Shown here: positions 1 through 6,629 of the stretch, one piece after another
Position numbering within the stretch: position 1 is the first letter of the stretch
Layout of the letters: the number at the start of each line of letters is the position of its first letter
Source of the DNA: CAYLZO01 sp964387775
GTDB lineage: Bacteria; Chloroflexota; Anaerolineae; JAAYZQ01
Direction: 5' to 3'
DNA: 12,358 bases
NCBI GenBank assembly: GCA_964387775.1
Contig: CAYLZO010000161.1
Span: 1 to 12,358 of the forward strand
Notes under the pieces: generated by a model
What the model was told of the DNA's origin: nothing
Databases searched by the model: none
The model's input: only the letters and a program-made list of their open reading frames with translations
Program-made: the position numbers and the translations under genes

Positions 1-63
1 GTATTGCGTATTACGTGATGCGTGACGGAATACGCTGTACGCAATACGGAATACGCTCTACGG
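1..63. repeat. Heptad-register inverted repeat, element A
   Basis: The stretch divides into nine consecutive 7-mers. The first four are of the GTATTGC/GTATTAC type, and the last five are of the reverse-complement AATACGC type. GTATTGCGTA at 1-10 is the exact reverse complement of TACGCAATAC at 38-47, so the transcript could fold into a hairpin. The TAG stop of the LysM gene (58-60) lies inside the last heptad. The element may continue to the left of the window. It is immediately downstream of the last visible gene of the ilvE set, where it could act as a 3'-end hairpin, but no T-tract is visible. Confidence 0.75.
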
Positions 64-870
64 CCCCACCGAGTAGGTCGCCACGACCTCGCCGTCGGCG
101 TCGCTCAGCGTCGCCGTCTCGCCCGGCGACCAGATCGCCTCCAGCTTGCCCCAGAAAAAGTTGCCGGTGGGATTACCATCCTGGCCGATGCGGGTGTGGA
201 CCGTCACGCTGCTGCCGTTGCCCCACAGCCGGAAATTGGGAAAGACGTAGACGTTCCCGTCGGCGTCGCTCAGGGTCCAGCCGGTCATGTCGGCCAGACG
301 TTGCCCCTCGTTGGTGATGACCACGCTCTCGCGATCCACCTCGCCCGGCGCGGTGATTCCTGTGATCTCGACCTGGAGCTCGCCGGTCGTGAGCAGGGTG
401 GGCGAAGGCTGGACCGTGGCACTGGCCTGGGCCACGGCCGTGGCCGTCTGGGCTGAGGGCGGATCGAAAGGCATCTCGGTCTCGGTCGGCGTCGGTGCCG
501 GGGTAAAGGTCGCCGTCACCTCGGGCAGGCCGCCGATGGGGATGATCAGCTCGGTGCCAACCTGCAAGATGTTCGGGTTCTGGAGGTTGTTGGCGGCGAT
601 GATGTCTTCCTCCGGCACGTCGTAGCGCAGGGCCAGCCCCGAGATGGTATCCCCCGATTCGACCACGTGGACCACCGGCGCGGGGGTGGGCGTCGGCTGC
701 GCTGCCGAGTCGGTGGCGCGCTGGGCGACCTCGGGGCTCAGCGTCGGCGTGGCGACCTCGACGGCCGGCCCATCAAAGGCCGGCAGGATGACCAGGACGA
801 GCAAAAGCGTGATCACCGTCGAGATCACGGCGTTTAGGCCGACGATGATGGCCATCTGTTTCCGCGTCAT
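58..870 (-). CDS. LysM and lamin-tail-domain surface protein
   Basis: A 270-residue protein anchored or exported by one N-terminal hydrophobic segment (about residues 7-30). A Pro/Thr-rich linker follows, then one LysM domain (about 67-112, with HVVESGDTISGLALRY at its start), a second TPAPTPTE-type linker, and a C-terminal lamin-tail (LTD) beta domain (about 165-268; key stretches ITNEGQ, GWTLSDADG and WSPGETATLSDADG). LysM domains bind N-acetylglucosamine polymers such as peptidoglycan, and bacterial LTD domains occur in secreted proteins, so an envelope-facing role is inferred. No catalytic domain is present. I chose the ATG at 870 over an upstream ATG at 909 because GGAGGTGA lies just before it and the upstream start would run into the DUF92 gene. 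The start is 4 nt past the DUF92 stop, so it is probably translationally coupled. The domain calls are firm; the biological role is unknown. Confidence 0.88.
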   Translation of the reverse strand: MTRKQMAIIVGLNAVISTVITLLLVLVILPAFDGPAVEVATPTLSPEVAQRATDSAAQPTPTPAPVVHVVESGDTISGLALRYDVPEEDIIAANNLQNPNILQVGTELIIPIGGLPEVTATFTPAPTPTETEMPFDPPSAQTATAVAQASATVQPSPTLLTTGELQVEITGITAPGEVDRESVVITNEGQRLADMTGWTLSDADGNVYVFPNFRLWGNGSSVTVHTRIGQDGNPTGNFFWGKLEAIWSPGETATLSDADGEVVATYSVGP

Positions 871-874
871 GTCC

Positions 875-1708
875 TCACCTCCACACGACCCACGCGAGCA
901 ACGCTGCAACGATCCCGCCCAGCAGCGAAGCTACGAGATTCACCACGTCGTTGTTGAGCCACGGCCAGCCGCGCAAGGGCCGGGCCGGCTGCCCGCAGCG
1001 ATGGACGGGGCGCTCGGTTTCCTTTTCGCATCGCTCGCAGTAATAGATGCCCTGGACGGTGGCGCCCAACAGGCTGTCGAACAGGGAGCCGACCAATCCA
1101 CCCGCCACGGCCAGCAGCGGGTAGGCAACGGCCTCCCGCTGCCAGCCGCCGCCGCCCAGCAGGGAAGCGGCCTGGCGCAGGACCGTCGCCACGGCGCCGA
1201 TGAGCAGCGCCCCGGCCACCGAGGCCCACAGCCCGAGCTGCGTCACGCCCCCCGAGGTGCCGGGCGGCACGCGCCGGCCGGTGGTGACCAGCCGGGGCGG
1301 CACCGGGCTGAGGATGCCCAGCTCGGTGGCCCAGGTGTCGGCGTTGACGGTGGCCATCACGCCCAAAAAGGCGGCAAAGAGCAGCGGCTCGGAAAAGCTG
1401 GCATAGACGACGGCCAGGATGGCGCCCAGCCCGCCATTGGCCAGGGCCTGCCCCAGGTCGCGGCGGCTGCCTTTGGCGAATTTCTCGGCCACGGCCTCCT
1501 TGTCCCGCCGGCGATAGCCCGACAGCCAGCTCGACGAGAAAAAGAACGTGATGAGCAGCAGGCCCCAGAGCCAGCCCCCCCAGCCAAAGATGAGCGTGCC
1601 GACCAAAACTGCCCCGACAACGCCGCTGACCGTCAGCGAGCGCCGCCAAAAGCCCAACCCGCCCATCGCCCCGCTGAGGACCAGGCCCAACACGATCTGG
1701 CCTATCAC
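875..1708 (-). CDS. DUF92 family membrane protein (VTE6-like)
   Basis: A 277-residue polytopic membrane protein of the DUF92 (TIGR00297) family. Family signatures are visible: NADTWATELG (122-131), a GTSGGVTQLG stretch (150-159), GSLFDSLLGATVQ (207-219) and LNNDVVN (251-257). A Cys pair plus a third Cys (C224, C227, C238) sits in the loop before the last signature; it could bind a metal, which is inference. Plant VTE6 and cyanobacterial members are phytyl-phosphate kinases in tocopherol or prenyl salvage. Whether this protein phosphorylates a prenyl phosphate is not shown by the sequence. The start is GTG at 1708, inside a 4-bp GTGA overlap with the stop of the upstream PH-domain gene, and no clear Shine-Dalgarno is seen, which points to translational coupling. 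Its own TGA stop overlaps the ribosome-binding site of the LysM gene. Confidence 0.9.
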   Translation of the reverse strand: MIGQIVLGLVLSGAMGGLGFWRRSLTVSGVVGAVLVGTLIFGWGGWLWGLLLITFFFSSSWLSGYRRRDKEAVAEKFAKGSRRDLGQALANGGLGAILAVVYASFSEPLLFAAFLGVMATVNADTWATELGILSPVPPRLVTTGRRVPPGTSGGVTQLGLWASVAGALLIGAVATVLRQAASLLGGGGWQREAVAYPLLAVAGGLVGSLFDSLLGATVQGIYYCERCEKETERPVHRCGQPARPLRGWPWLNNDVVNLVASLLGGIVAALLAWVVWR

Positions 1709-2613
1709 GGGACGATGCTAAAGGTCGCCAGCCAGAAGAGGGCCTGGGCCGCCGCGGCCGCGCCCCACAACAGGTAGGAACCGGCCCGCTCCCGGCGGTA
1801 GAGGACCAGTCCCAGCACCAGGTTGGTGCCCAGGATGATCAGGCCGATGATGGGCAAGGCAAAGAGTTCGCCCTTGGTGCCGATGCGGTCGGCCAGGCCC
1901 TGGTTGTTAAAGTGAAGCGGCAACTGGGCGTCGAGGTTCGGAAAGCGGGCGCTGAGGTAGGCGAATAAACCCAGGTTGATCGAGACGGCGGCGCCCAGCA
2001 AGGCCCAGGCCGTCCGGTCCCGCCACAGCCGCCAGGAGAACCAACTGGCCCGGCGCGTTTCTTGCTCCAAGAGCCGGTTGGGACCGAGTGCCTGCCGCGA
2101 GTGGAAGGCTTTCACAAAGCCCTCGGGATCGCGGGGCGAGATGCCAAAGGCCAGGCCGGGCGTCACCAGGAGCAACTGCTGCTCCAGGGGGCGCGTAGCC
2201 CAAAAGCGCGTGCGCCCAATGCCGGGCACCAGGCCCCGGCCCCGCTCGTGGCCGGGCCAGCGCAGCCCTCGCCGGCGCACGACTGTCCCGCCCAGTTCCT
2301 CCCCCGGCACAATGCGCTGGATGTCGCGGATGGGGATGACCTGCTCGCTGCCGCCCCAGCCGATGATAACGCCGTTGCGATCCAGGCGGTAGTGCAGGGT
2401 GAGGCAGCTCGCCGTCTGGTAGACCAGCATCACCAACAGCGGCAGGCTGAGCAAGACGGCAAAGCCCATGACAAACGAGAGAAAGCTGATGTTTCGGGCT
2501 GCGATGCTTTGCTCGACCAGCCGGTTCAGCAGCCAGGCGTCGGCGGCGACGACCAGGCCGATGAAGAGCAGGCCCAAAGGGCCTCCAATTGAGAATCTGG
2601 CACGCCAGTTCAA
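1705..2613 (-). CDS. Membrane protein with PH-like and DUF1648-like regions
   Basis: A 302-residue protein with about five hydrophobic segments (near 11-29, 45-66, 201-221, 250-271 and 278-298). Between the second and third lies a soluble region (about 72-172) that looks like a bacterial PH domain, including YRLDRNGVIIGWGG followed by IPIRDIQRI. Near the end, LPLHFNNQGLADRIGTKGE (231-249) matches the short DUF1648 signature of multi-pass membrane proteins. The specific function is unknown. The predicted start is TTG at 2613, preceded by an AAGGGA-type site, because no in-frame ATG or GTG precedes the first membrane segment. The gene follows ilvE by 26 bp and overlaps the DUF92 gene by 4 bp, so it is very likely co-transcribed with both. 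The domain assignment is by eye; the membrane topology is more secure than the PH call. Confidence 0.8.
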   Translation of the reverse strand: MNWRARFSIGGPLGLLFIGLVVAADAWLLNRLVEQSIAARNISFLSFVMGFAVLLSLPLLVMLVYQTASCLTLHYRLDRNGVIIGWGGSEQVIPIRDIQRIVPGEELGGTVVRRRGLRWPGHERGRGLVPGIGRTRFWATRPLEQQLLLVTPGLAFGISPRDPEGFVKAFHSRQALGPNRLLEQETRRASWFSWRLWRDRTAWALLGAAVSINLGLFAYLSARFPNLDAQLPLHFNNQGLADRIGTKGELFALPIIGLIILGTNLVLGLVLYRRERAGSYLLWGAAAAAQALFWLATFSIVP

Positions 2614-2620
2614 GAGTCCC

Positions 2621-2638
2621 TTAACCTCAACCTGAACC
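2621..2638. repeat. Short hexamer repeat at the ilvE / PH-protein junction
   Basis: Three consecutive 6-mers of the pattern T-N-AACC (TTAACC, TCAACC, TGAACC) fill most of the 26-bp gap between the ilvE stop and the TTG start of the next gene. Unlike the heptad elements, it has a 6-bp period and no inverted arm. It is short enough to be chance or a remnant. Confidence 0.45.
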
Positions 2639-2639
2639 C

Positions 2640-3560
2640 TTATCCCTCATACACCGGCGTCAGCCAGTGCCGATACTTGGGATTCTTGCCCTTGACGACG
2701 TCAAAGTAGACTTCTCGCAGCCGGGCAACCACCGGCCCGATCTCGCCGCTGCCGATGGGCCGGTGCTCCACCCGCGTGATGGCCGCCACCTGCACGCCCG
2801 TGCCCACCAGGAACGCCTCGTCGCAGATATAGATCTCGCTACGGTCGATGGAGCGTTGCACCGTGCGCAGGTCCATCTCTTCGAAGGCTAATTCGATGAT
2901 GGTATCGCGGGTGATGCCTTCCAGGATATTGGAAGTGACCGGCGGGGTGACCAGCGCCCCGTCGCGGATCATAAAAAAGTTCTCGGCGCTGCCCTCCGAG
3001 ATGTGGCCCGTGTCGGTCAGGACCAGGGCCTCGTCGTAGCCGCTGAGGATGGCGTCGGTCTTGGCAAAGGCCGAGTTGATGTAGGCGCCCGTGATCTTGG
3101 CCCGGGCCGGCGTGGCGTTGTCGTCCACGCGTCGCCAACTGGAGATGCAGACGTGGGCGCCCTCCTCGTTCTCGATGTAGCGGCCAAAGGGCACGGCAAA
3201 CATGGCAAATCCGTCTGTCAGGTCGTGGAGCTTGACGCCGATGATCTCCTCCGACTTGTAGGCCAGGGGGCGGACGTAGGTATCCTGCCGGTAGCCCTCC
3301 TTGCGCAGCAATTCAATCGTCATCTCCCCCAATGCGTCGACGCTGTAGGGCAGCTCGATGCGCAAGATGCGGGCCGAGCGGTGCATCCGCTCGTAGTGCT
3401 CTCGCATACGAAAGACGTAGAGTTGGCCGTCGTCCTCGTTCCAATAGGCCCGGATGCCTTCGAAACAGCCGGTGCCATAGTTGAAGGCGTGGGTCATCAC
3501 GCTGATCTTGGCTTCTTCAAAGGGAACAAATTCATCGTCGAAAAAGGCGTACTTGGGCAT
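2640..3560 (-). CDS. ilvE: Branched-chain amino acid aminotransferase
   Basis: A 306-residue fold-type IV PLP enzyme, the usual size for IlvE. It catalyses reversible transfer of the amino group between glutamate and the 2-oxo acids of leucine, isoleucine and valine, in the cytosol. The N-terminal HAFNYGTGCFEGIRAY (24-39) is the classic IlvE signature. The Schiff-base lysine is K155 in PARAKITGAY. The cofactor-contacting stretch ISEGSAENFF (187-196) carries E189 and N194, and the SNILEGITRDT motif (210-220) follows. The ATG at 3560 has AGGAG a few bases upstream. A sigma70-like promoter lies about 170 bp upstream, giving a long leader with a perfect palindrome. It is the first gene of a compact set with three membrane or envelope genes that have no obvious link to amino acid synthesis. 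D-amino acid transaminase or aminodeoxychorismate lyase, from the same fold family, are less likely given the CFEGIRAY motif. Confidence 0.95.
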   Translation of the reverse strand: MPKYAFFDDEFVPFEEAKISVMTHAFNYGTGCFEGIRAYWNEDDGQLYVFRMREHYERMHRSARILRIELPYSVDALGEMTIELLRKEGYRQDTYVRPLAYKSEEIIGVKLHDLTDGFAMFAVPFGRYIENEEGAHVCISSWRRVDDNATPARAKITGAYINSAFAKTDAILSGYDEALVLTDTGHISEGSAENFFMIRDGALVTPPVTSNILEGITRDTIIELAFEEMDLRTVQRSIDRSEIYICDEAFLVGTGVQVAAITRVEHRPIGSGEIGPVVARLREVYFDVVKGKNPKYRHWLTPVYEG

Positions 3561-3642
3561 TTCGTCTCCTATCCAGGCTGGTACACTTCAGATAATGATG
3601 AAAAAGTCAGCGCTGCCTCTATTGCCGACCGTCTCATCACGA

Positions 3643-3727
3643 CCGCTCTTCGGTAGTGGTAACACGGTAAGTGATAATGTGGGGGACGTCCCCCACATTA
3701 TCACTTACTACATAAACCCGCTCTTCG
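3643..3727. repeat. 10-bp direct repeats flanking the ilvE-leader palindrome
   Basis: CCGCTCTTCG occurs exactly at 3643-3652 and again at 3718-3727, on either side of the palindrome at 3667-3708. The right copy abuts the predicted -10 of the ilvE promoter. The layout resembles a small inserted element with a target duplication, but the repeats do not touch the palindrome ends (14 and 9 bp away). The insertion reading is tentative. Confidence 0.6.
3667..3708. repeat. 42-bp perfect palindrome in the ilvE leader
   Basis: Every base from 3667 to 3708 pairs with its partner (21 + 21, centre between 3687 and 3688); the core is GGGGGACGTCCCCC and the outer arms are AT-rich. In leftward RNA it falls near the 5' end of the predicted ilvE transcript and would form a very stable hairpin. 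Neither side carries a T-tract, so it is not a standard intrinsic terminator. The other 3561-3771 sequence holds the ilvE promoter and ribosome-binding site and no gene. Confidence 0.9.
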
Positions 3728-3756
3728 ATTATACCCGCTTTCGCGCCGGGGTGCAA
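3728..3756 (-). promoter_or_regulatory. Sigma70-like promoter for ilvE
   Basis: On the minus strand TTGCAC (3756-3751) is followed by a 17-bp spacer and a consensus TATAAT (3733-3728). Transcription would start near 3721, about 160 nt before the ilvE ATG. The promoter lies right after the nitroreductase stop (3772), so ilvE can be transcribed independently of the genes upstream. Confidence 0.7.
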
Positions 3757-3771
3757 CTAGCCAGACGCTCG

Positions 3772-4293
3772 CTACTTGTAGGTCGTCACAGCCTCCAGAG
3801 GCCGGCGTGGGGTGCGTCGCTCCGGCGGGCCGGCCGGCTTGCCCAGGGGCAGGATGGCGACCGGCCGGTGACCCTGCGGCAGACCCAGCGCCCGGCTGGC
3901 CCGCCCCTCGTCAAAGGCGCCGACCCAGCAGCCGCCCAGCCCCAGGGCCGTGGCCGCCAGCAGGATGTGCTCGGCGGCGACGGCAGTGTCTTGCAGGCAG
4001 TAGAGGTCACGGCCGCGCTGGCCGTAGCGCGCCGCCGACTGTTCGGCGTCGGCGCAGACGACAATGGCCAGGGGCGCCTGCGCCACAAAGTCCTGGCCAT
4101 AGGCCGCGGCCGCCAGCGCCTGGCGCACCTCGGCATCGCGGACGACGTAGAAATGCCACGGCTGGCGGTTGCCGGCCGAAGGGGCGCGGGTGGCAGCCTC
4201 CAGAAGCCGCTCGACCGTTTCCGGTGACACCTCTATGCTAGGATCGAACCTGCGAACGCTGTATCTTTTTTCGAGAACTTGCCAGAAATCCAT
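3772..4293 (-). CDS. Nitroreductase-family FMN oxidoreductase
   Basis: A 173-residue single-domain member of the FMN-dependent nitroreductase family. Such enzymes act as dimers and use NAD(P)H to reduce nitro compounds, quinones or flavins; the substrate here is unknown. FMN-phosphate contacts are expected from the N-terminal RYSVRRF (10-16: R10, S12, R14) and from APSAGNRQPWHF (37-48). The usual C-terminal elements GLGGCWVGAFDE (118-129) and VAILPLGKP (145-153) are present. The protein is at the short end for the family but has both conserved ends, so it appears intact. The ATG at 4293 is preceded by GGAGGAA. It lies 80 bp downstream of surE, and the spacer is almost entirely heptad element B. 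Nothing in the neighbourhood suggests a substrate. Confidence 0.9.
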   Translation of the reverse strand: MDFWQVLEKRYSVRRFDPSIEVSPETVERLLEAATRAPSAGNRQPWHFYVVRDAEVRQALAAAAYGQDFVAQAPLAIVVCADAEQSAARYGQRGRDLYCLQDTAVAAEHILLAATALGLGGCWVGAFDEGRASRALGLPQGHRPVAILPLGKPAGPPERRTPRRPLEAVTTYK

Positions 4294-4305
4294 GGGTTCC
4301 TCCAG

Positions 4306-4382
4306 ATTGCGTGTTGCGTATTACGTATTGCGTAGTGTCCGGTTTCTACGCAATACGCAATACGTTTTACGTTTTACGTTTC
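4306..4382. repeat. Heptad-register inverted repeat, element B (surE / nitroreductase junction)
   Basis: Eleven consecutive 7-mers in one unbroken register. Left units are ATTGCGT, GTTGCGT and ATTACGT; two non-repeat heptads (4334-4347) form the loop region; right units are ACGCAAT twice, then ACGTTTT/ACGTTTC. The stem 4323-4334 region pairs with 4346-4364 almost perfectly (about 19 bp, one mismatch). The element starts 2 nt from the nitroreductase ribosome-binding site and runs past the surE stop (TAA, 4374-4376), so the last residues of SurE (FET) are encoded within it. Confidence 0.88.
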
Positions 4383-5135
4383 AAACTGCCAGTCTTCCAG
4401 GTCGCGGATCAGCTCGTGGGCCGTCATGTCCAGGTGGATGGGCGTCACCGAGACGTAGCCCTGGGCTACGGCCCAGATGTCGGTGCCCTCGTCGAGGTGG
4501 CCGCCGGGCGGCTCGCCGCCGATCCAGTAGTAGGGCCGGCCCCGGGGATCGTGGCGCTCGACGAGCACGTCGCGGTAGACGCGCCGGCCCATTCGGGTGA
4601 CGGCGACGCCCTCGATCTGGGCGGCGGGCCGGCTGGGCACGTTGACGTTGAGAAAGACACCCACGGGCAGACCGCGCTCGACGACCTGGCTCACCACGCG
4701 GGCGGCTATCTGTGCGGCGTAGCCAAAGTCGTGGCTCTCGTGGCTATCGAGGGACACGGCGAGGGCCGGCAGGCCGAAAATCACCGCCTCCATGGCCGCT
4801 GCCACGGTGCCCGAATAGGTCACGTCGTGCCCCAGGTTGGCCCCCTGGTTGACGCCCGAGACCACCAGGTCCGGCTCGTCCTCCAGGATGCCCAGCAAGG
4901 CCAGCGCCACGCAGTCGGAGGGGGCGCCGGTGGAGGTGTAGGCCGCCACGCCGTCGTCCAGGTCACAAGACGTCACCCGCAGGGGCTTGTGCATCGTCTT
5001 GGTGTGGCCCGCCGCCGACCAGTTGTGGTCCGGGGCAAAGACGCTCACCCGGCCCAGGGGCTTTAGGGTTCGCAGCAGGGCGCGGAGCCCCGGCGCCTCG
5101 ATGCCGTCGTCATTGGTCAAAAGAATGTGGGTCAT
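4374..5135 (-). CDS. surE: 5'/3'-nucleotidase SurE
   Basis: A 253-residue SurE, a metal-dependent phosphatase that removes phosphate from nucleoside 5'- or 3'-monophosphates and helps survival in stationary phase. The family's metal and active-site residues are all in place: N8-D9-D10 in LLTNDDG, S40 in NWSAAGH, and N96 in VSGVNQGANLG. The STGAPSDCVALAL stretch (68-80) and SGTVAAAMEA (108-117) are also typical. The length is normal. The ATG at 5135 has GGGAG just upstream. The C-terminus ends inside heptad element B, so the last few residues probably changed when that repeat arose. Upstream is a hairpin that separates surE from the DUF1015 gene; no convincing promoter was found in that 77-bp gap. 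Confidence 0.96.
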   Translation of the reverse strand: MTHILLTNDDGIEAPGLRALLRTLKPLGRVSVFAPDHNWSAAGHTKTMHKPLRVTSCDLDDGVAAYTSTGAPSDCVALALLGILEDEPDLVVSGVNQGANLGHDVTYSGTVAAAMEAVIFGLPALAVSLDSHESHDFGYAAQIAARVVSQVVERGLPVGVFLNVNVPSRPAAQIEGVAVTRMGRRVYRDVLVERHDPRGRPYYWIGGEPPGGHLDEGTDIWAVAQGYVSVTPIHLDMTAHELIRDLEDWQFET

Positions 5136-5149
5136 GATCTCCCAATTAA

Positions 5150-5181
5150 AGGAGCAGCACGCGTCTTGCTATGCTGCTCCT
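5150..5181 (-). terminator. Hairpin after DUF1015, possible weak intrinsic terminator
   Basis: A perfect 10-bp inverted repeat (AGGAGCAGCA at 5150-5159, TGCTGCTCCT at 5172-5181) with a 12-nt loop lies in the gap between the DUF1015 and surE genes. On the minus strand the stem is followed by TTTAATT, a weak T-tract, so termination may be partial. It could equally be an mRNA-stability or pausing hairpin. Confidence 0.5.
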
Positions 5182-5197
5182 CGTTAAGCAGTAAGTT

Positions 5198-5209
5198 TTG
5201 TCCGGACAA
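5198..5209. promoter_or_regulatory. 12-bp palindrome, possible protein-binding site
   Basis: TTGTCCGGACAA is a perfect 12-bp dyad located 3 bp past the DUF1015 stop codon and about 63 bp before the surE start. Its size fits a small dimeric regulator site, but no second copy or aligned promoter was seen, so chance is possible. Confidence 0.3.
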
Positions 5210-5212
5210 GTC

Positions 5213-6556
5213 TTATAGCCGCTTTTCGACCCCCACATCCATGGCGACCAGCCCGGTGATGACCTTTGGATAAAAGTCGGTCGATTTCTGGGGCATCTTT
5301 TCGCCCTTCTCCGAGCAGGCCTTGACCTCCGCCATGCGCGTCGGGTTCATGATGAACACGCACTGGGCCTTGCCCTCGTCGACGTTGGACAGGGCCAGGT
5401 CCAGGTCGCGGTGGTACTCGATGCCCTCTTTGGCCTCCACCTGCTCCGGGCTGATGCCCATCACCCGCTCGATGAGCAGCTCGTGCAGGACGCTGACGTC
5501 GAGCAGGCGCCACTCGCGGGCGCGATCGGGCACAATCTCGGCCATGGTGGCCGGGTCCTTGAGCCGCAGCAGGGAGTAGCTGCCGTCGTAGAACCCGATG
5601 CGCCGGTCCTCGGACGTCGCCTCGGCCAGGGCCGCCTCCAGGGCGGGCCGGTCGGCCATCGGCGTCACGGAAAAGTACTCCTTGGCGTCCTCCAGGACCT
5701 GGCCGGTCTCTTTCCGGTCATAGTCATAGATCTCGCGGTAGGTGGGCAGGATGGTCAGGCCCGGATCGTCCATGCTGACCAGGGTGACCATGCGATAGTT
5801 GAACGCGGCGTCCCGAGGCGCCTCGGGATGCTTCTCTCGCATCTCGTTCCGGTAGTTGAGGGCCGTCTCGTAGCGGTGATGGCCATCGGCGATGATGAGG
5901 CCCGTCTTGGGCGCCATCTCGGCCACCACAGCGGCCAGAACCTCCGGATCGGTGACGACCCACACCTGCTGGCGGACGTCCTTCTCAAACAACTCCCGGA
6001 CGTCGATGTCGGGCTCGCGCCCGGCGATGGCCGCGCTGAACAGAGCGTTGACGCGGTTCTCCGGGTCGGGGTAGAGCATAAAGATCTGCCCAAAGTTGAC
6101 GGCCGTGGCCCGCAGCAGGTTCAGGCGATCCACCTTGGCCGCCGAGTGGGTGCGCTCGTGGGGCAGGACGATGCCCTCGTCGAACTCGACCAGTTCGAGG
6201 CCGGTGACGAACGCCTTGCGGGTCAACGTGGTCATCTGCGATGACCCTTGGCCGTCGGGCAAGGTGAAGGTCTGGTGGTAGGCGTAGAGGGCCGGCAGCG
6301 GATCGCGCAGCAGATAGCCGGCGTCCTGCCAGATGTTGAAATAATCGCGGGCGCGAGTATAGACGTTGTGGTCCGGGGCATCGCTCTCGTATTCCTTGCC
6401 CTTGATGATGCGCACAATGTTGTAGGGATGCAGATCGTAATATTTCTCCTGCAAGCCGTGGCGGACCCGGTCGTAGGGCTGGCTGACGACCTGGCTCAGG
6501 TCGCCGATCTTGTGGGGATTGTAACGGATACCCTGGAAGGGTGCGATTTTTGCCAT
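5213..6556 (-). CDS. DUF1015 family protein, serine-cluster partner
   Basis: A 447-residue cytosolic DUF1015 protein of normal length. Signatures visible are APFQGIRYNP (5-14), QPYDR (26-30), LPHERTH (131-137), IADGHHRYETAL (222-233), and the C-terminal MPQKSTDFYPKVITGL (421-436). The biochemical activity of the family is not established as far as I know. The DGHHR motif resembles that of ParB-like free-serine kinases (SerK, SbnI), so nucleotide or serine binding is a reasonable guess, not a finding. DUF1015 genes are often found beside serA and a phosphoserine aminotransferase, and that is the case here. I set the start at the ATG at 6556, with GGAGGTT upstream. An in-frame ATG at 6610 would add 18 residues that are only a translation of heptad element C. 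The gene is 71 bp downstream of serA. Confidence 0.9.
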   Translation of the reverse strand: MAKIAPFQGIRYNPHKIGDLSQVVSQPYDRVRHGLQEKYYDLHPYNIVRIIKGKEYESDAPDHNVYTRARDYFNIWQDAGYLLRDPLPALYAYHQTFTLPDGQGSSQMTTLTRKAFVTGLELVEFDEGIVLPHERTHSAAKVDRLNLLRATAVNFGQIFMLYPDPENRVNALFSAAIAGREPDIDVRELFEKDVRQQVWVVTDPEVLAAVVAEMAPKTGLIIADGHHRYETALNYRNEMREKHPEAPRDAAFNYRMVTLVSMDDPGLTILPTYREIYDYDRKETGQVLEDAKEYFSVTPMADRPALEAALAEATSEDRRIGFYDGSYSLLRLKDPATMAEIVPDRAREWRLLDVSVLHELLIERVMGISPEQVEAKEGIEYHRDLDLALSNVDEGKAQCVFIMNPTRMAEVKACSEKGEKMPQKSTDFYPKVITGLVAMDVGVEKRL

Positions 6557-6566
6557 ATATAACCTC

Positions 6567-6629
6567 CGTGAGGCGTGAAACGTGAGGCGTGACGATCTCT
6601 TACGCATCACGTTTTACGTTTCACGAACT
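6567..6629. repeat. Heptad-register inverted repeat, element C (serA / DUF1015 junction)
   Basis: Nine in-register 7-mers: CGTGAGG, CGTGAAA, CGTGAGG and CGTGACG on the left, a non-repeat heptad (6595-6601), then ACGCATC, ACGTTTT and ACGTTTC. CGTGAAACGT pairs with ACGTTTCACG. The first base overlaps the DUF1015 ribosome-binding site (6561-6567), and the last heptad reaches the serA stop codon (6628-6630). The element therefore occupies the entire spacer. Confidence 0.85.

Noticed and set aside
3561..3771. T-box or other known riboswitch upstream of ilvE
   Set aside because: No T-box consensus or specifier arrangement is visible; the only strong structure is the palindrome, without a T-tract.
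4306..4382. CRISPR-like array
   Set aside because: Units are 7 bp with no unique spacers, and the second half is the reverse complement of the first; no cas genes are present.
6557..6610. An 18-residue N-terminal extension of the DUF1015 protein
   Set aside because: It only translates heptad element C, and the ATG at 6556 has its own strong ribosome-binding site.
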